This document shows positions 1 to 13,100 of a stretch of 64,000 bases of DNA, piece after piece. Below the pieces are notes generated by a model. It had not been told where the DNA came from, did not search any database, and saw only the letters and a program-made list of their open reading frames with translations. The position numbers and the translations under genes were made by a program. How positions within the stretch are numbered: position 1 is the stretch's first letter; each line of letters starts with the position of its first letter. Source of the DNA: Panagrolaimus kolymaensis (Eukaryota; Nematoda; Chromadorea; Rhabditida; Panagrolaimidae); the NCBI GenBank assembly GCA_028622995.1, contig JAJQJQ010000011.1, forward strand, positions 4,030,001 through 4,094,000. The letters run 5' to 3'.

Positions 1-474
1 AATATATTTAACTTTTTTGCTTTTGTTTTTTGATTAATGAAAAGCAAGCAGATGGATGGATGGCTGCTTTAAGCAAATGACCTTTGCTTGTTTTTATAAA
101 AATTGAAACTTCGACCTTCCTTCTCATGGTTGATTTTCCAAAAATCGAAAAAGAAGAAGCAGTCAGTGGTTTAAGCAATGAAGGACTGCATTTGTTTTTT
201 TTTTTATAAAAAAGAAAACCTGAAGTGCCATTTATCACGCCATTTTGTTGCTATTGCCTTTGGTTATTTATTTGATTAGGAAAAGATTAAAAATCGAAAA
301 GTCTCGCTTTCTTTATTTATTCATTCTATCGCAATCACAAGCACCACCTGCCAAGTTCTGTTCTGTTATTTTTTAATTTCAGTTTGATCTAGATAAATTT
401 ATTTCGACCTTTTCAAATAAAAAGATTTTTATCGCAAATTTTTTATTTCATTTGCCATCATTTGAACTTGAACG
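1..474. other. Intergenic, left edge
   Basis: I see no gene here. The sequence is A/T-rich with homopolymer runs. A T-rich acceptor-like site ending in AG at 381-382 lies about 90 nt before the carboxypeptidase ATG and could be a trans-splice or 5' UTR splice site. Confidence 0.6.
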
Positions 475-2023
475 ATGCAGTCGTCTTTTATTTTGGCTGC
501 ATTTTTTGCAGCATCATTTTGTTCCATTTCTGTTTTTGGTACAAATGAAATTAAAAGCCTTCCCGGAGTTCAGTTTGATGTTAAATTTAAGCATTATTCA
601 GGATATCTTCAAGTTTCAAAAACGCATTTCCTCCATTATTGGTAAAATATCTTTATGAAAATTAATTATTTATTGAAAGTTTGTTTATAGGTTCGTTGAA
701 TCCCAAAATAATCCAGTTCGCGATCCCTTAATCTTTTGGTTCAATGGTGGACCAGGCTGTTCCTCACTTGATGGATTATTAAATGAAATGGGTCCTTATG
801 AAGTTAATGAAGATGGTAAAACAATGAAATCAAACCCCGATGCATGGAATACTTTTGCTTCCGTTGTTTATATTGAATCCCCTGCTGGTAAGTTAATAGT
901 CTAAAAATTTCTTTCGTGATTGAATAATTTTCTTAGGTGTTGGTTATTCATATTCTTCTGATGGAAACACCACCACCAATGATGATTTGACTTCCCTTGA
1001 AAACTATGAAGGTGTTAAGAAATTCTTTGAACTCCACCCCGAATTTAGAAATCATTCAACTTTCATCATGGGTGAATCCTATGGTGGCGTTTATGTTCCA
1101 ACTTTAACTGCACGCATCGTTGATGGACAAAATGATTTCCCTATCAATCTTCGTGGCATGGCTCTTGGAAATGGTTACGTTAATGAAAAATTAAATGTCG
1201 ATACTAGCGTTCGTTTTGCCTATGGTCATGGCTTGATCGATGAAAAAATTTGGAATACTCTTGAACGAGAATGCTGCCGTGGATGTATTGATGATTGTGA
1301 TTTAACTCAAATGACCGGACATTGCGCTCATATGGTTGAAGATATCTTCAAATTCCTTTGGTTTGGCGGCCTCAATCCTTATGATCTTTATCGTGATTGT
1401 GATCCCAACCCAGACACAAACTCCCGACGAATGACTTCTTATCGTGCTGGTGTTTTGCCAAGAGTTTTTCTACAAAGCTCTCTCAAACATAAAGAACCAT
1501 CCAAGAAGCGATTCCCTAGTTATGGGGCATCTGTTCCATGCCTCAATGATACCGAATTATTGATGTATATGAATAATAAAGAAGTTCGTGCAGCCCTTCA
1601 CATTCCCGATAACCTTCCAGCATGGGATATTTGCAGCGAAGATATAACTCAAAAATATCAAAAGCAATACACTGATATGACTCCATTCATTAAAAAGATT
1701 GTTGGTGCCCAAGTTCGCGTTCTCCTTTATTATGGTGATACCGATATGGCTTGCAACTTTATGATGGGCCAACAATTTGCCTCACAACTTGGATATCCCC
1801 GCCAACTCAATAAAACCCCATGGAAATTCAATAAACAAATTGCTGGATTCAAAACTCTTTACAAGGGTGTCACATTCATTACTATTCGCGGTGCAGGTCA
1901 TATGGTAAGTAATTCTTTTAAAATAAATTTAAAAGTTTTAATTATTTATTTTAGGCTCCTCAATGGAGAGCAAAGGAAACCACATATGCCATCAAACAAT
2001 TTGTTATCAATCATCCTATCTAA
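475..2023 (+). CDS. Serine carboxypeptidase, S10 family (cathepsin A-like), secreted or lysosomal
   Basis: This enzyme removes C-terminal residues from peptides in an acidic or secreted compartment. Four exons (475-641, 691-887, 937-1904, 1955-2023) give 466 aa, the usual S10 length. The ATG at 475 is followed by a hydrophobic signal peptide. The motifs HYWFVES and NGGPGCSS (oxyanion region) are present. The catalytic Ser is S169 in GESYGG, the Asp is D391 in GDTDMACN, and the His is H443 in GAGHMAPQW, which is completed only after the last intron. The triad is intact, so activity is likely. An AATAAA at 2080-2085 follows the stop by about 60 nt. Its 3' end faces that of the patched-related gene on the other strand. 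Family assignment is secure; the exact orthologue among the several nematode cathepsin A-like genes is not resolved. Confidence 0.95.
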
Positions 2024-2257
2024 TTTTTTAAATTTTATTTTTGAATTTTGCGTTTTTATTTTTTGTTTACATTTTTGACAATAAATTTTTTTAATAGTAG
2101 TTTTGTTTTCCATAAATCACTACAAAAAAACTTTTTTTTATTTAAAAAGACGCAAAAGTATGATTACCAACAAATACTAGTAAAATATAATATAATGCAA
2201 CACCCGCTTATTTCCTTGAAAACAAAAAAGTTAACAATAAAAAATACAACATTTTTT

Positions 2258-5200
2258 TCATGAAGCATCAGCAACAATGTTTTTACGACAATGACATATA
2301 ATTCCTAAATCGTTAAAAGCAAGGAACAAGGCTGGAAGTAAGAAAAGGGCATGCCAAAGTCCAAGAAATGTAACCAATATGATAGTTTTCCAAAAAACGG
2401 CAACAACATATGCATCAACAAATATTAAAGGAAGGATTCCCACAATTGTTGATACCCCACTTTGAATTACTGGCCATCCAACCCCATTAAAAGTATGCTC
2501 GAGTCGGTGGTAAGTTGAAAAATTATCAGTGGAAGGTTGAAGTTGACTAAGAATTTTTTGACAGAAGTTTCGGGTTTGGCCTTTAGCTTCAAAGGTCATT
2601 GTAAAATAATGATAACAAATATGGGCTAAATTTAACATGTTAAAATGCGAATTTAAACTTCGTATGAAACTAACCTGAATAATCGACACTGAAGCCAATG
2701 GACATTAGCATGGAAATGAGTGATACCGCATCCAAATTAACGCCCCATAAATGTAAATAACCAACAGTGCCGCAGCTAATGGAAAGGATGGAAAGAACAA
2801 CAGAAAATATGGCGCCAATATTCATAACAAAAAGAAGCACCAAAACTGACATTAAAATAATTGCAGAAATAGCAGTTTGAATAAAATTTATTGGTGCACT
2901 TGCTGCGGATTCGGTTGGGACTTTTTCAAGTGGATGGTGAGAGCTAACATTGAAAACCGAAGCATATCGGGAAAGAATGGCTCGTCTAAATTAATTTATT
3001 CATCAGCTATAAAGTTATTAAACTTACCTATGAGTTAACAAATCTTCAACATTCGAAAAGCTATTCATATTATAATAAGTTATAAAGAAAAAGAATGAAT
3101 CAATTATCTCATCTCCAGATGGCAAAGGTCTAAAAAGAAAACTTTTATTCTTTCATGAAGAGATAAAACTACCGTGTAATAATGAATTTTTCTTCCAAAT
3201 TAAATGCTCGATAATTTTTTAACATTTCAATGGGTTCCCAAACATTTTCATCATCTGAACCCCAAAATGATACCGCCTGAAATAATTTTTTTAAAGACAA
3301 AGTTTGAAATTATTCAAACCATACAAGTTCATATTCACGAAGCCAAACATTAGAACCATTTAGTCCCATGGAATAATTTGGAATGTTTTCAAGTTCGCGA
3401 ACCATTGCTGCAAATTGTTCTCTTCGAAGTGGATCTTCAAATGATCCCATATTTAAGACTGCAAAATTAACAACAAAAGATTCTTTTAACATAAATTTTT
3501 GCATTTTTCGTGAAATTGGCGTTAATGGAGATTCTTTGAGATATAAATTTTCCATATCAAAATCTGTAGTCACCAAAGTGCAAAGATAAACTGAGATTCC
3601 AAGGTGAGCGATAAAAACTAATAAAATAATTCCTCGAATACTACGAAGATGCAAAAAATGTACGAAAGCCATGAGCCATGTTGATTCCGCTTCCTTGGAT
3701 TGATCGATTGGCAAAGCTATGACCTTTGAACATAAATCATTATTCGAATTATTAGAAACTTTTTCCGTTCCGATACCAAGGAAAATGTCACGAAGCCGAT
3801 TGAAATATGATTCAGATGAACCATCGGATGAAATCGAAGCCTAAAATTTTCTTTTTGATATATTGGAGAATTTGAAGAAAAGGGAGAAAACATACGACTT
3901 TTTTCTGTTCAATTTCAAGCTCTTCTTCAATCCGAATTTGCCTTTTCCCGCAAATGCTCACAATTGCAACAAAGAATGTTATCTAAAAATCCGCAGCATT
4001 GTTATTATCTTGTCTTCGCTATTTTTTTTATCTAGTACTACAACAGCTTTAGATTCGTATGGAATTATTTTATTTAAATATATGATTTTCCTTCTTTTTT
4101 TTGATGAACGCATACATACATATTTTAATCGCACCTTTTTTCCTTTTAAAATTATCCCTCTTTTTTAGTTCATTCATTTTTTGTTTGTGATTGCACAAAA
4201 AAACAAATCTGTTAAAAGTTATAAGTCCCTCCTCAGCAGGATGTCATATTTATTATTTGTTAAACTAAACCTGTTTTGACATTGGCCTCACTCACACTCA
4301 TATATATCCGAATCGCGTTCTTTCTTTGGCTTTCCGCAAAAAAAAAATATAGAAAGACTTATACGTGTTCTACATTTTTTTCAGCTTCATTGGTTTTTAT
4401 TTTTAAAAGTAAGCAAACAGTTAAAGGTTCATCAGTTAGCACCATTTTCTCAAAATGGGTTTTAAACAAAAAACTTATCAAAAATAATTCAAAGTGAAAA
4501 AAACACACCAAAAAAACTTGATTTGGAACTGAATGGGTGCAAAATCAAAAATGTGGCTTACTTGATAAAAGAAATCGATGGTTAATGCTACAGATGTGTA
4601 AATGCAAAATAATTGCACCACGGGCATGTTCGAAATAAATGGTATAAATCCAACAGAAAAGCAAAGCTAAAAAAGTTAAAATTAAAACTTTTTTTTATTT
4701 ATTCATTTAAAACATACGACATCCGTTATGGAAGTAACAGTTACTGAAGCTCCGGATTTAGCACAGGCTGCACCAATTCGACTTTCAAAATCAGGTTGTG
4801 TACTAAAAAATAAATAACTTTGTATTAAAACTAATTAACAGTTTGTATTTGCGATACCTCGAATGTCTCCATCCAGCAAGAATTAAAAATGCATCATCAA
4901 TTCCAATGGTAATAACCAAAAATGGAACCACGGTTAAAATATTACTAAATGGAAATCCAAATCCAAGAAGAATTCCAAAAGTTGTAATTAATGCCATCGC
5001 AGGACTTAAGACTCCAAAAATAGCTTCAATGTGCTGACTTTTATAAAGAGGGATATTAAATAAAGTTATAATCATAAATGCCGTTAAAATACACCCCGTT
5101 AATCCGAGATATGGTATTGAAGCTAGACTAATTTTACTTTGTTCTTCCAACTCCCGAGTTCTCGAAAGCAATGCATAATTTAAATGAGTTGATTCAATGC

Positions 5201-6055
5201 TTATTCGTTCCATGAGATTTCTAAGATGATATTCAAAATTCATTTTAATATTATCGCTATTTGGAAAAGTTAAATCAACCATATAATGAAGGATAAAAAG
5301 TTTAAATCCATCGACAATCATGAGATCGTCTCGTTGTTTCCAATGTAAACTTCCAATTGAATATCCCAAAAAAACATGATTTTCCAGTGCGTTAGCGTTA
5401 GGATAGGTGAGAACAAAGCTGGATGAATCACCACCAGATTCCAATATAGCCTAAAGTAGCATGGGTGAATTTTCATTGTGAGTTTTAGGAAGAAAAAAAG
5501 TGATTAGTCTGGGTTAACGTTGCTTACTTGTAAAAAGCCTATCACCAAAGCATTGCTTTCATTACAATAAATTCCACAAATATCTTTATATAAATATAAA
5601 TTTGTGTCGGTTCCATCAGAAATTGTAGCATTTTCTGCAATAAGCTTATTAACCGCTGCAATTTCTTCTAAATCGTCAGCATTCATTAAATTTCTACCAT
5701 CTTTTCGATCAACTAATATTTGTATCTAAAAATATTTTTTTATTAAACTTTACTTTAAAAAGACATTTTAAACAAACTCTATAATGATTTGCACCCGATG
5801 CATATTCAAAAGGTTCTAAAGCCTTTTCTTCAATTCTAGAAACAGCGTTTAATGGAGAGTAAATATCCCATATATCATTTTGTGAATTAAAATTTAAAAA
5901 TCCAACACACGAAAGTAGAGTTATTAAAACGGGAATAACCTGAAGTAAAAATTATAGCCATTAAATTACATTAAGTCCAAGCTTACGATGAATGGAATAG
6001 GTTTTTTAGCAACATAGCGTCCATAAGCATCAAAGAATTTTTCTAAAGGACGCAT
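2258..6055 (-). CDS. Patched-related (PTR/patched domain-containing) membrane protein
   Basis: This is a multi-pass protein of the Patched/Dispatched/RND superfamily. In nematodes this family is expanded and linked to moulting, endocytosis and lipid or sterol handling. Twelve exons on the minus strand (6055-5987, 5939-5778, 5725-5528, 5450-4858, 4802-4718, 4666-4562, 3982-3896, 3840-3325, 3276-3173, 3129-3028, 2985-2675, 2625-2258) join in frame to 899 aa, typical for the family. The first TM follows the short N-terminus (MRPLEKFFDAYGRY). The sterol-sensing-like TM bundle lies in exon 4 and carries the GIDDAF motif. The second bundle carries GFSVDYSAH. These two acidic TM4/TM10 motifs are the ion-relay signature of the superfamily. 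The intron at 3983-4561 is unusually long (579 nt) and looks empty. The donor after exon 8 (3325) was chosen because only it keeps the frame. Substrate is unknown. Confidence 0.93.
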
Positions 6056-8008
6056 CGAAGCTTGAGAGAAACTTCAAGTTTTGGATGTTATTTATTTTTG
6101 AACTCCAAAGAGAAGCTTCTAAAAACTACAAAAATTATTTTAAAAATGTGGTTATTTTTACACAAATTAATGGCACACATATTATAGATTATGAATGAGA
6201 AATTTAGTGGTTAACGGCAATAAAAACACAGTAACTGGTTTTTCCACTAAGAAAATGATACAAAAAGACGTAAAAAAACTAATTCACTTTTGATCTAATA
6301 AAAATCGTACGAAAAAAGATGAAAATAAGAAGGAGATCAAAAAAGTCAAAAAGCTTTCGCTTTCTTTCTTTTTCTTTCCATTCGGACGTGAATCTTCAAG
6401 CAGAAAGAAAAAAGAAGCGCACAACTGATTTTTGCGTGTCCAAAACCGGCCTAAAGGAAAGATAAAAAAAATAAAAGCCAAATAAAAGAAGGTGGAGGAA
6501 GGATGTTTGAAGAAGAAGAAAAGAAGGTGGGAAGCTGTTCTTCTAACGATGTTGTTGTTGACACCTGATTTTTTTTTTGATTTGAAAAGAAATAAATGAA
6601 AGAAATTGAAAGTGAAAAAAGAGCAAAAAGAAAACATTTTCAGTCAGATGAAAACAGTTGGGGATTAAATAGGGTAAAAGGAAATCACATAAAAATATGA
6701 AAGTGTGAAAGGCTAATGTGATTTATAATTTGAGTTTTTTTTTGGTTGATAGCATTTTGTAAAAAAAAAAATGGATTTTACTAAAAAAGTAAGAGGACAA
6801 TAACTTATAATTTTAAAATTCATAAAATTGCATTACTCTCACTTGTGTCTTCTTGAAGCGTGAAAAAGGTTCTCAGTATTATTAAAACTTTTTATTTTTT
6901 TTAAACCAACTAAAAATAAAATTACAAAAGAAAATTTATGAACCTTGAATTAATATCACTAGACTTTAAGCCATAATGTGCCTCATATTGGTTTTTTACT
7001 TTATTCAAGGACATTTAAGATCAAAAGAAAAAATGCGAGATTTTTAAAGAGAGTAAAAAAAATCAAAGATTCAAACCAACCAACCAACTATTTTTTTGTT
7101 TGACAATAAGTTTTTATTAACAAAAAAAAGAATTACAAAAAAATGACCATTGAAAAAATATATTACAGGGATAAAGGCATAAAAAAATGTATTTGTTGAA
7201 AACCGGTCAAAACTTTTTTTTGTCTTCCTCTTTTTAAAAAAGGCATCTTTTTGAACGGAACAACCACCACAAAATCGTCACGGTTTTGTTATTACTAAAC
7301 CACTTGAATAATGTAAAAAAAGATATGTGAATGGGGCAGAATTAGTGTCGCACCTTTGGATGTGATTTAATGAGGATAAAAATAATTATTGCTACAAAAA
7401 GAAGAAGGTAGAAAACTTGCTTGAAAATGTATTTCTGACTTATGATTTATTTTCCAAAATGCAATGGTTGGACTTCTGAAAAAAAAAGAGTTTTGTCTAA
7501 ATTTTTATGTGAATCATTTTTCCCATAAGCTTTTAAATCCTTTCTGACGTAAAAAAAATGCTTTTGAACAATGCATACTTACATCCAATAGATTTGTATG
7601 ACTTTGAAAAAAATTTCTATTCAACAATTTTAAAAGAGGTTCACAAAACTTTTGCGTAATTTTTTTACGTTTATTTAAATTTATGGATTTGTACAAAGAA
7701 AATTAATTTAAAAATGTATTTTCCTAAAGAGTTTATTTGCACTGATAGCTATGACAAATTCTCAACAAATCTGTCGAAAGTCTTATAAATAGTGTAATTC
7801 TTGGAACAATTTATATTCATTTATTCACACATTATAAAGCAATATTGTAAGTTCCTGTTTTCTTCGAACTTTGTGATACTCCCACACTTTCTTTAAAATC
7901 TTTATGACAAACAAAAAATTAATTTTTATAAAAAATATTTTTTGAAGCAGAAATAATTAAATATACATACTTCTTTCTTTTTTCAGCCCACATTTGAGTG
8001 AAATAAAT
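6056..8008. other. Divergent intergenic spacer
   Basis: This lies between the patched-related gene (-) and the small membrane protein gene (+). It is low-complexity and A/T-rich, and I see no convincing exon. A TATA-like box and a 5' UTR intron for the right-hand gene lie at its right end and are listed separately. Confidence 0.55.
7784..7791 (+). promoter_or_regulatory. TATA-like box for the 8.0-kb gene
   Basis: TATAAATA lies about 55 nt before a GTAAGT donor at 7847. A TTTTTTCAG acceptor at 7985-7986 follows, 22 nt before the ATG at 8009. Together they suggest a core promoter, a short non-coding first exon and a 140-nt 5' UTR intron (7847-7986). This is inferred from sequence only. Confidence 0.45.
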
Positions 8009-8352
8009 ATGGATGCCATAAGTCGAGTTATATTAGATACTATTCAAGCGTTTATCTTCCTTATTTTACCCATTTCCTTTATTTTTACTCATACAAAATT
8101 AAAAACCACATATTTGTAAGTTTCAAGAAAATGTGCTTTCATTAAACTAAATATAAGTTTAGAAATTATTTTAAATGTTTTAAATTAAAAAACAAAGTAT
8201 CCAATACTTCAACCACCATAACCGCCACACATAGTCTTCCATTTATTGGATCCGTCATGGGTAAAGATCTTAATATTTATGGAAACGAGCAAGATCATTA
8301 TTTCCGAATGCTTGCTTCAGATTGGAATAAAAAATTAAAAAATTGTAAATAA
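8009..8352 (+). CDS. Small hypothetical protein with one N-terminal membrane segment
   Basis: I do not recognise this protein. Two exons (8009-8115 and 8163-8352) separated by a 47-nt intron with GTAAGT and TTTAG ends give 98 aa. Residues 8-26 form one hydrophobic segment (VILDTIQAFIFLILPISFI), which could be a signal anchor or an uncleaved signal peptide. The rest is polar and basic near the membrane (KCFKLKNK), followed by a Ser/Thr-rich part and an acidic-basic tail. Standard splice ends, frame closure and an upstream TATA box with a 5' UTR intron support a real gene. There is no domain and no informative neighbour, so the function is unknown. Confidence 0.6.
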
Positions 8353-10159
8353 TAAACATACTTTTAATTAAAGAACAACTTTAACTCCGCAAGAACAATT
8401 TTTTTTTCGATCAGGGAAAAAAGATTGTGCTTTGATTCTTTGTTACACATAAAGGTTTTTGTTTTATAATAAATTGCTTTTCTTCTTTATTTTTTGTGCA
8501 AAAAAAAAGGAATTCAAAACAAAAAAAAAAGGATTTGAAAATATTCCATTTTAGAAATACAAAAGCACTGACTAAGACAGTGATCAAAACAGATATGTTT
8601 TAAAATTTTGTATTACTGCTATTTCGGCTTTATAGAGCTGTTTTTAACTGTGCAAACAGCAACTAAAAAATATGAATTTTATAATGCCTGAAATAAATAC
8701 AGACAACTTGTAAAACGAAACACAAGCTTATTGTTTAATCGTAATTTCAATTTAACAAAAGCGACACTTTATTCATTATTTTTCCATTGATCATTATTCT
8801 ATTTTTAATAGTAACTTTTTGCACCCAAAGAAATGGTGTTTAGTTTGGAAAAAATATCTAAAACAAAAGGTAAAAAGGGTTAATTATATTGTGATTTTTG
8901 CCCCTTAAAATTCCCTTTTCTTTGCGGTAAAATAAATGATTTATGACAACTTTTTTTTTCTCGACTCCTTAACGCCGACGACGACAGCTCATAAAATTCA
9001 TTCATACATTCATTTGTTATAACTATTTTTGGAAACATTAACGGAAATCAATTTCTTTTAAAGTAATGTTTAAAAAAAATCTTATCACCAGCTAAAGTCG
9101 AGCATCCTCTCTATTTATTGAAAATTTTTAAATAATAGTTCGTCTTATTTATTAAAGGCGAGTTTAAAAATTTTAATGCAACTTTTTTTTATTTGCCTCG
9201 TTCGGTGACACAAGAAGCGAGTTGCATTATTAATTTCATTTTTAACGAATTCATAAAATTTGAAGAAATAAAATGTTTATCACAGTTTTTTTATTGTTAA
9301 ATTTTTAACATGACCTTCACGCATGTTAAATAAGTTTTTTTCTCGAACTTTTCTGATTTTTTGTCACGTTTTAAATGAGTTTAATATTTGCCAAAAAGAT
9401 TTTCCCAACGATTTATTTAAAAGCATTTAAGACAATATTTCAGCTTTTGTTTTTAACTTCTTTTTTTTTTTGCTATTACGCAATTTCACGGTTCTTTAAA
9501 AAATTTTTTTCATTCATTGCTATTTTTTTTTGAATCCATTAATAATAATCAATTTTTTTTTTATCACGGTTGAAATATTGATTTTCTTTTTTTAAAAGTT
9601 ACGTATCAACTTTTTTTAGTTTGTGGTTTACCGGAAATAGTAATAGGGGAGAGCAAAATAGAAGGGATGTTTATATTTTAATTATTATTTCATTAGAGCC
9701 ACAAAGGGTCTTTGATTGATATGTTAAGTTATTGAAAGATGTGGGGGGAAAGAAAATTTAAAAAAAGCGTGGCGAATAAAAATGTTATATTTTTCTCTAT
9801 ATATTTTTTTGGGCATTATTTTGGCATTTATAAAAAGAGACAGTCTAAGAGAGATCTTTCAGCTGTCAGTCATCTTTCTCACACATTCCATTTTTTTCTA
9901 GAAAAGTCTTAGCTTCGATCGATCTCTTTCTTGCGCGAAGGAACAAGTCTCTAAAGCCAACAAACTTTTGCGGAAAAGACCTTTTTAGAAAAATCTTTAC
10001 AATGTATTCGTGCCTTTTTGATCTTTTCATTCTTATCCAATTTCATTGCTAAAAAGCGGGCCATTTGCTTAGCGAGTTTAATTTTAATAATATCAAACAT
10101 TTATATTTTTCTTTACTTACAGGAATAAACCTTTGACATTTCATTATTAATTCAAAGCT
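8353..10159. other. Intergenic, upstream of the chloride channel gene
   Basis: No coding signal was seen. It is A/T-rich with many T runs. A TATA-like element lies at 9829-9836 and an acceptor-like TTACTTACAG ends at 10122, just before the channel's ATG. Confidence 0.55.
9829..9836 (+). promoter_or_regulatory. TATA-like box, candidate ClC gene promoter
   Basis: TATAAAAA sits about 330 nt before the first ATG of the chloride channel. An acceptor (AG at 10121-10122) lies between them, so the transcript may be trans-spliced or have a 5' UTR intron. The evidence is only the motif and its position. Confidence 0.35.
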
Positions 10160-13100
10160 ATGGCATCTTCAACTCGAAAGGATAGTTCTACCCTTATATC
10201 ACTTTTACGTCACAGTGATGATGATAACGGCGAAGATGATGAAGATAAAACAAAATCTGCTCACCAACGACAAAATAATATTTATCCTTCTCCTAATCGA
10301 AAAGAGTCCAAAGTTGCGGCTGCTCTAAGAAAAATCAGTGAACTTGGAACTAATATCGAAGAAACAAGAAGTCCTCATTTCCCTGGACAACAAGATAATC
10401 GACCATATAGCTTTGAAAAAAATGTGGTAAGTTTTAATTATTATTTTTTCTTGCAGACAATATTATCTTCTTTAATCTTCCTTTTCTTCTTCTTTTCAAT
10501 CACTGACCTTTAGCGACTTTTATTTTGATCTCATTCCTTTTCATTTGTTTTGTCTTTGGCAATATTTTTTGTTTTCAAGACGGTTTTTTTAAATTCTGTG
10601 ATGCTTCATAAAAGCTTTATGTATATATAAAATGAATCAATCATTTATTATAATTCTCCCACATTTTTTGTATCATTTTTTTATCGCTTTCTTTTGTTAT
10701 ATTTGATGAAAATGTATGTGATTCTTTCAGAAAGCATATTTTTTAAGATTGCTTTTTCAATGTATTGATCAAGTAAAATCTTTTAAAAGAGCACCTTTTT
10801 GAACTTTCCATTTTTGTGCCTTTTTTTGGAATACCTACTTGCTCATCATAAAAGTTGAAACAAACTTTGCAAAAAAAGAGCAAAAAGGTGTGTTAACTCA
10901 TAAAAAATATTTTTTATTACTTTTAAAAATTCTTGGGAAAGATAATATTTTCTTTGTTGATTTTCACAAAATGTAAGCATCACTTGATAAAAATTTATCT
11001 ACCAAAATGACCCTCAAATATAAAGTCTTTTTTTCTTTTTTGTGTAATTTTTTTTAAATTATGCAGTAGAAAAACAACAGCCGCATATGGACGGACTAGG
11101 ATTTTGGGAAGCAACGACCATTACGTCAACCAAAAAAAAGATAGGAACAAAAACCATGAAAAAAAACTATCTTTTTCAAAATTAATACACCTATTAATGG
11201 TGTTTTTCAAAACTTATAAAGCGATGTTTGTGTTTTTTTCTTCTTATCATTTTATTGGCTTGCTTTCTCATATACCTTATTACAACCTCCACTTTTTTAT
11301 GCTTTTAAAGTTTTCCATCCCATGTAGAGCATCGTCTACTTGTTATTGGACATTTTTATGTTAATGTATGTTTTAGGATATTGTTATTATTTTTAGCCAA
11401 AATGTAAAATAGGTTATTATTACTTTTCTTACTGTAATTTTACTTTTTATATTTTGATTCTTACTTGTTGATATTTTTATTTAATTTTATTTTTTTGCTG
11501 AGAAAATACACAAACAATATCCTGGTTTCATTATATTTTTATTTAAACTTTTTGACACCTAAACACTCATTTTACTTTTCACCCACTCAATTTGTTTGTT
11601 AGATAATGATCAAATAAAAAATAAAAGCTTGACATTGTATCATTTTTAACTTTTAAAAACCACTTTCTTTTATCCAACTGTTTTTTTAGTTCATTTGCGA
11701 ACTTGTTTTTGTATTCGATTAATTTCATTTAAAAAATTTATATGATTGCCTTTTGAACGTGAAATAAACCCTCATTATTATGTTAGCACCTTGGGCGCTT
11801 CTCAAATTTTAAAACTTTTTAAAAACTTGATTTTTTTCTTCTATTTTTTGTTCTTATCAAAAATTTTCGATGTTGCTTACGGAAGATGAATTCATACGTG
11901 CTTACATTATTCAAAAACAATAATGATTATCTTTGAACTTTAATCAATTGTAGAGCAATTCAATTAAAGGTTTCCCTTTACCTTCATTTCCTGCAAAATT
12001 ATTAGCGCCAAATATTTTTGTTTTTATGCTTGCGTCAGTCATATATTCTTTTTTTCAATATCACAAAAATGTTTTAATCTTAATTCTTTTATCAACAATC
12101 TGACATTTTAGCATCTGATATTTTCCTCCGCTTTTTATTTATTTTAAAGATGGAAAGCATTATTTATCAATGAAAATTAGGCTTTTTTCAAAGCTGTTTT
12201 TAGACTTTCCCTTTTGAGAATTAAAAGGTTGTCTGTCTGATTTTTATAATTTTTATTTGTAAATGATACTTCCCGGAATTTTAAATAACTTATCTGTTGA
12301 CGAGGAATACAGTCTTTATAAATATTTTTAAAGCAGGAGTATAAAAAAACTTTTAATCGTATCTCGATAATTGAAGACGATCTTTTCAGAGAAATCTCTG
12401 TACTTTGTTACTTCGTTTCATCAGTAAATATAATCTAAAGTTATCATTTTACTGAACGCTAACTTCTTAAATTTTAATACCTGTTGATGCTCTTTGTTGT
12501 TAAGACGTTCCTCTAAAAAAAGATAGCGTTAAAAAATCTTTTATAAAGTCATTTCAAAAACTACAATACAATTGTTTTTTAGCCATTTGGAAGGTATCAA
12601 AACGACGAAACAAGACAATCCTTACTCCGTAAAAGTGGAATGGCAGTTATTGCACCAACGAGTAATGGAAATATTTCTAATGATAAAAATAAAAATGATA
12701 AATATTCCAAATCTTTACGATCATTCTTTGAAAAAAGTCAAAGATCCACTTCGAAGGCGAATATATTAGAAAACGAAGATGATTCCATTTCAGCTTTAAA
12801 AAAGCGAAAACCATGGTATCAGAAAGTTTTCCATTTTTCAAGTTAGTTTTTTTTTTGAAAAGAAAGAATAAAAATGGAAATAATTTTCAGAACACAGGAG
12901 GAATATTTTTCGACAAGTTTTTGAAGATTGGCTATTTTTAGCCCTTCTTGGTATAATTATGGCCTTATTAAGCTTTGGAATGGATTGGGCAATAGAATTT
13001 TTACAAACAGGTTCGATATGCTGCAAACTAAGTGTTTTGTATGAAAAAAAAAATTTTAGAACACGCAGATTTAATGGAAATAATAGATGACACAATGTCT

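Noticed and set aside
6284..6637. Minus-strand frame of 117 codons upstream of the patched-related gene
   Set aside because: It is mostly Phe, Ser and Lys from T and A runs, with no splice sites that would link it to the gene and no recognisable family.
11104..11364. Open frame inside intron 1 of the ClC gene, considered as an alternative first exon
   Set aside because: Composition is Lys/Phe-biased, there is no donor in the phase needed for exon 2, and the start region lacks an acceptor or promoter signal.
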